DNA of 64,000 nt, taken from assembly GCA_009691195.1 (NCBI GenBank), contig SHVA01000006.1, positions 1 through 64,000 on the forward strand, in the 5' to 3' direction. Below, in pieces: positions 63,064 to 64,000 of this stretch. The position numbers and the translations under genes are program-made. The stretch is from Solirubrobacterales bacterium. Its GTDB lineage: Bacteria; Actinomycetota; Thermoleophilia; Solirubrobacterales; 70-9. The notes under the pieces are model-generated. The model saw only the letters and a list, made by a program, of their open reading frames with translations. It was not told where the DNA came from and did not search any database. Position 1 is the stretch's first letter. Every line of letters begins with the position of its first letter.

Positions 63064-64000
63064 ATGAGCGAACGGCCCGACGGCCCAGACGATCCCCTCA
63101 GCGGCGAGCCTCCCTCGCCCGGCGGGCCCTTCGACCCCTTCGGAGAGGACGAGGAGGAGGCGCCGCTGATCAGGGCCGAGGAGGAGGCCCTCGGCGTGAT
63201 CAAGGACGAGGCGATTGAGCCGCTCGAGGAGAAGGCTCACCTGCGCCCGCGCCGGCGCTACGAGGCGGTCTCGATGGACACCGAGACGTTCATGGCGCTG
63301 CCGCCCCCGCCCAGCCCGCGGACGACCTTCGAGCCCTGGGAGCCGGGCGAGGAGCCGCCGCCGCGCGCGAGAAGGCTGGCCGTGTCCACTGCCTTCTTCT
63401 CGCTCGCCACCGGCGCCTCCCGGATCGCCGGGCTGGTCCGCGAGATCGTCGCCGCGAGCTACTTCGGCGTCACCGGCCCGATGTCGGCCTTCACGATCGC
63501 CTTCCAGATCCCCAACCTGGTCCGCAGCCTGTTCGCGGACGCCGCGATCCAGGCGGCGTTCGTGCCGGTCTTCACCGAGCAGCTCCAGAAGGGGAACAAG
63601 CGTGAGGCGTTCCGCCTGGCCTCGACCCTGATCTTCCTGGTGACGATGATCCTGGGCGCGATCACCGCGATCTTCGTGCTCGCCGCGCCGCTGATCGTGC
63701 CGCTGTTCGCGCCGGGCTTCTCGGGCGAGCTTCTCGACCTGACGGTCACCCTCTCGCAGGTCCTCTTCCCGGTCCTGATCATGCTCGGGCTCTCGGGGAT
63801 GGTCGTCGGCGTCCTCAACAGCTATGACCGCTTCGCGGCCTTCGCGATCGCGCCGTTCTTCTGGAACGTGGCGATCATCGTCGTCCTGGTCCTGCTGGCG
63901 CCGGCCTTCAGCGAGCAGAACCGGATCTATGCCTACGCGATCGGGATCCTGGTCGGGACGGCGATCCAGCTCGCGATCCCCGCCTGGGACCTGCGCAACA
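63064..64000 (+). CDS. murJ: MurJ-type lipid II flippase (partial, C-terminus off the edge)
   Basis: About 312 residues are visible. Residues 1-100 form an acidic, proline-rich cytoplasmic extension (FGEDEEEAPLIRAEEEA, PPPPSPRTTFEPWEPGEEPP). Then the membrane domain starts with STAFFSLATGASRIAGLVRE, IPNLVRSLFADAAIQAAFVP and VVGVLNSYDRFAAFAIAP, the MurJ/MviN signature. MurJ flips lipid II for peptidoglycan synthesis. The acidic N-terminal extension is longer than in the standard proteins. Confidence 0.9.
   Translation, partial: MSERPDGPDDPLSGEPPSPGGPFDPFGEDEEEAPLIRAEEEALGVIKDEAIEPLEEKAHLRPRRRYEAVSMDTETFMALPPPPSPRTTFEPWEPGEEPPPRARRLAVSTAFFSLATGASRIAGLVREIVAASYFGVTGPMSAFTIAFQIPNLVRSLFADAAIQAAFVPVFTEQLQKGNKREAFRLASTLIFLVTMILGAITAIFVLAAPLIVPLFAPGFSGELLDLTVTLSQVLFPVLIMLGLSGMVVGVLNSYDRFAAFAIAPFFWNVAIIVVLVLLAPAFSEQNRIYAYAIGILVGTAIQLAIPAWDLRN

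Overview
The window is about 64 kb of dense, very GC-rich bacterial chromosome. Three things point to Actinomycetota of the Thermoleophilia/Solirubrobacterales type: the gene order tig-clpP-clpX-valS-folC-ndk-maf-mreCD-PBP2-rodA-rng-rplU-rpmA-obgE-proB-proA-nadD-rsfS-leuS-comEA-comEC-holA-rpsT-murJ, the heavy GTG/TTG start use, and a surface protein whose N-terminus resembles families abundant in that class. This placement is inference; there is no 16S rRNA in the window.

Layout. 1-3.1 kb (minus): an FAD oxidoreductase running off the left edge, a DUF3556 membrane protein and a small unknown protein. 3.2-6.6 kb (plus): corA, a CtaG-like cytochrome oxidase assembly protein, and a membrane-anchored spermidine-synthase-like protein. 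6.8-8.8 kb: tig, then a GNAT-like ORF with no recognisable start codon. 8.8-15.2 kb (minus): an accessory cluster of three tandem phenylacetate-CoA-ligase/CapK-type paralogues (one fused to a GNAT domain), translationally coupled to an asparagine synthase gene broken by a perfect 22-bp tandem duplication. 15.3-33.4 kb: a housekeeping backbone covering proteolysis (clpP, clpX), tRNA charging, folate, nucleotides, elongasome (mreC, mreD, PBP2, rodA), RNase E/G, L21, L27 and Obg. 33.4-45.2 kb: proline biosynthesis (proB and proA) split by an insert with a GlxA-type regulator, a DJ-1 protein, a GMC alcohol oxidoreductase/aldehyde dehydrogenase pair, a GNAT protein, an alpha/beta hydrolase and a CapA-like protein; then nadD and rsfS. 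45.2-48.5 kb: a DivIVA-like protein and tRNA-Ala(GGC), followed by a less GC-rich island with degenerate copies of the tRNA 3' end, an orphan zinc-ribbon protein, a secreted C1q-like protein and a decayed DUF1801 gene. 48.5-54.5 kb: a hotdog-like protein, a YihY-type membrane protein, a PH-like protein, a LolD/FtsX-type ABC exporter and a frameshifted cupin gene. 54.6-64 kb: leuS, a cupin, acylphosphatase, a membrane protein, comEA, comEC, holA, rpsT (minus) and the start of murJ.

Recurring themes. Many genes have a TANNNT -10-like hexamer only 6-10 nt before the start codon, as expected for leaderless transcripts. Several ORFs with convincing family signatures have no ATG/GTG/TTG start in frame; three of them open exactly at the TAG-C stop of the gene before, in the +1 frame. 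Three genes carry frameshifts, two of them inside short tandem repeats, so either sequence error or reversible switching is possible. No rRNA, CRISPR array, transposase or integrase gene was seen, and no stretch over 300 bases lacks a gene.
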